Positions 21,050-21,188 of a stretch of 21,188 nt of DNA are shown in pieces. A model generated the notes under the pieces. That model made no database searches, was not told the origin of the DNA, and saw only the letters and a list, made by a program, of their open reading frames with translations. Numbering within the stretch: position 1 is the stretch's first letter; each line of letters opens with the position of its first letter. Location: positions 1 to 21,188 of IMG/VR virus record IMGVR_UViG_3300042294_002087, one strand, 5' to 3'. The position numbers were made by a program, and so were the translations under genes. The stretch is from a virus.

Positions 21050-21188
21050 ATGGGCTACACACACGAAACAACACGCATAATAGACCCCTACCTGCCTATC
21101 GTTCAATCGGTGGTAGATTTAGGAGCGCAAAACGATTACAGGGTGCCATTACCTGCCCCATACACTAAAGATTCTTACTATGCAGGCA
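21050..21188 (+). CDS. Start of another protein, possibly SAM- or nucleotide-binding (runs off the window)
   Basis: ATG 21050, one base after the previous stop, opens a frame that stays open for 46 codons to the window edge. A VVDLGAQNDYRVPLPAPY stretch looks like a Rossmann SAM or nucleotide-binding loop (V-D-L-G) in a small-molecule transferase. The family cannot be fixed from the fragment; cluster context favours another sugar or methyl enzyme. Confidence 0.5.
   Translation, partial: MGYTHETTRIIDPYLPIVQSVVDLGAQNDYRVPLPAPYTKDSYYAG

Overview
This window reads as part of a tailed double-stranded DNA phage or prophage infecting a member of the Bacteroidota. The host guess rests on three things seen in the sequence. 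Candidate promoters match the Bacteroidota pattern (TTG, about 20 bases, then TAnnTTTG). Genes lack Shine-Dalgarno sequences and usually start in an A/T-rich context such as TAATATG. The tail-side proteins look like those common in Bacteroidota phages. No integrase, portal, major capsid or large terminase gene lies in the window, so lifestyle and morphology cannot be settled here.

Layout. Positions 1-7484 (+) hold tail/adhesin-type and structural genes: a secreted fibre-like protein, a kelch-like propeller, a 22-residue repeat protein and an Ig-like protein. A compact lysis cassette sits among them (about 2628-4040): two small membrane proteins, a candidate single-protein spanin and a lysozyme-like endolysin. 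Positions 7481-8709 (+) carry a calcineurin-like phosphoesterase and a small HExxH protein. Positions 8784-10306 form a leftward regulatory block of six small genes: an HTH repressor, 47-, 55- and 129-residue proteins, a terminator, a DnaA-domain-IV-only protein and a 31-residue membrane microprotein. Several of these genes are too short for routine gene callers. Positions 10307-10393 hold two divergent promoters that share one palindromic operator.

Positions 10394-16870 (+) are the DNA metabolism region: a RecT-like protein, a tRNA-like element, an AT-rich HTH-like gene, a small SSB-like protein, an m4C/m6A-type methyltransferase, a VRR-NUC-type nuclease, a Dam-like D12 methyltransferase and a primase-polymerase/helicase. 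Next comes a strong terminator and about 365 bases without a gene. That stretch has a DnaA-box-like site, nine GAGAAT(T/A)T repeats in both orientations and a very AT-rich core, and is a good candidate replication origin and/or control region. A small-terminase-like gene follows at 17317. From 17678 to the right edge is a tightly packed sugar and methyl transfer cluster: two GT2 glycosyltransferases, a small helical protein, an FkbM methyltransferase, a third glycosyltransferase-like protein, a class I methyltransferase and the start of another possible SAM-binding protein.

How it may work together (inference): the repressor would turn off both its own operon and the rightward early operon through one operator. 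The DnaA-type protein and the primase/helicase would act at the origin-like region. The methyltransferases would protect phage DNA. The glyco cluster would alter a virion or host glycan. The points most worth following up are the shared operator, the origin-like region with a phage DnaA domain IV protein, the tRNA-like element with an enlarged D-loop, the candidate u-spanin and the pair of covarying terminators.
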